From assembly GCF_001640805.2 (NCBI RefSeq), contig NC_066835.1, positions 2,163,269-2,227,268 on the forward strand: a stretch of 64,000 nucleotides of DNA, in the 5' to 3' direction. Below, one piece after another: positions 63,365-64,000 of this stretch (positions within the stretch are counted from its first letter, which is position 1; every line of letters starts with the position of its first letter). The position numbers were made by a program, and so were the translations under genes. This stretch comes from Lates calcarifer. Taxonomy: Eukaryota; Chordata; Actinopteri; Centropomidae. The notes below the pieces were generated by a model. That model had not been told where the DNA came from, did no database searches, and saw only the letters and a program-made list of their open reading frames with translations.

Positions 63365-64000
63365 TGTGTCACTTCAAGACTTGATGTCAATGGCAATCGC
63401 ATATATATATATACTCTTAGCAAAATCACATGTAGTTGTGTGATGACAATAAAAGGAAGAAAAGTGCGATCAGTTGATTCATATGTTGAAATCTCATCAG
63501 TGTTCTGACAGCTTATTAAGAGAGAAACAGTATCATTAAAACAAGAAACCTGTCATTATGGGGGATTCTGTCATTAGAACATAATACTTTTCTGTCTTGT
63601 TTGCAGCCAACATCCTGACTTCAACATTTCACTGAGCAAACAGGGTCAATCTATGCTTAATTAGTGAGGATGGAGGACTGGAGGGGATTATAGATCAGCC
63701 TGTGTCCTCTTGTCTGTCATACTGTATGTGATTTGCTAACTGTTTCTGTGACAGCGGTGGTCTGCTTTGGATGAAATTTAGAGGGACGATCAATCTTTAC
63801 ACTTCATCCCACTTCTGAATATTGACAGAGTCAAAATCACTACATGGCATGATGTGATGTCCAGAGGTGCACATGTATGACATTTGCAGAGGAAACCCAG
63901 ACACACACACATGACTGCTCACACACACAGACTTCAGCCTGTATTTTGTCAGTGGCGGCTCTGGCGCATTGAAACACTGGAGCATTAGCCCTCGGGTCAG

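Larger units (their letters stand above)
59459..64000 (-). other. MANEAL: MANEAL intron (partial, runs off the right edge)
   Basis: No exon of the N-terminal half of the gene was recognised on the minus strand. The largest open frame (61629-62036, minus) has no family resemblance or flanking splice sites. The stretch holds a unique-looking block at 61650-62040 with a perfect RFX X-box-type palindrome, a dispersed element at 62905-63364 and small AT and CA repeats near 63400 and 63900. Confidence 0.65.

Overview
The window is vertebrate nuclear DNA from a ray-finned fish, most likely a percomorph teleost. Genes are split into short exons by GT-AG introns, most of the sequence is intronic or intergenic, and CA/GT microsatellites are common. 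Many dispersed repeats look like families abundant in spiny-rayed fish. Assignments rest on translating exons by eye and on remembered family sequences; no search was run.

Three protein-coding genes are supported. (1) The 5' part of UBE2E2, a ubiquitin-conjugating enzyme, lies on the minus strand: a probable non-coding first exon ending at 39643, the ATG exon 36819-37009 and a 51-bp exon 31390-31440. All of 1-31389 is then the next intron, and the catalytic UBC exons lie outside the window. (2) SF3A3, a U2 snRNP splicing factor subunit, is complete on the plus strand (41579-48014, 17 coding exons). The exons add up to 501 codons, the human length, but only if one extra A in exon 10 (run 45011-45013) is discounted. 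(3) The last two coding exons of MANEAL, a GH99 endo-alpha-1,2-mannosidase-like protein, lie on the minus strand (59382-59458 and 56953-57589); its upstream exons were not found before the window ends.

Layout: UBE2E2 and SF3A3 are head to head with about 1.7 kb between their starts, including a CpG-rich promoter-like patch near 40830-40910 followed by an unassigned 32-codon ORF. SF3A3 and MANEAL are tail to tail across about 8 kb of repeat-rich spacer. SF3A3-MANEAL proximity matches human 1p34.3, whereas human UBE2E2 is on chromosome 3, so the UBE2E2 junction is probably a lineage-specific join. The three genes do not form one pathway: they act in ubiquitin transfer, pre-mRNA splicing and Golgi glycan trimming.

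Non-coding content: many repeats (Tc1-like remnant, TIR elements, LINE tails and a LINE coding relic, a degenerate minisatellite, several dispersed fish repeats) and unique-looking intronic blocks that are plausible enhancers, two with RFX X-box-like palindromes. The points most worth checking are the SF3A3 frameshift, the Glu-to-Gln change at a GH99 catalytic position in MANEAL, the orphan promoter/ORF, and a roughly 45-bp-TIR element at 51661-52068. I see no RNA gene, CRISPR array or unknown multi-gene system.
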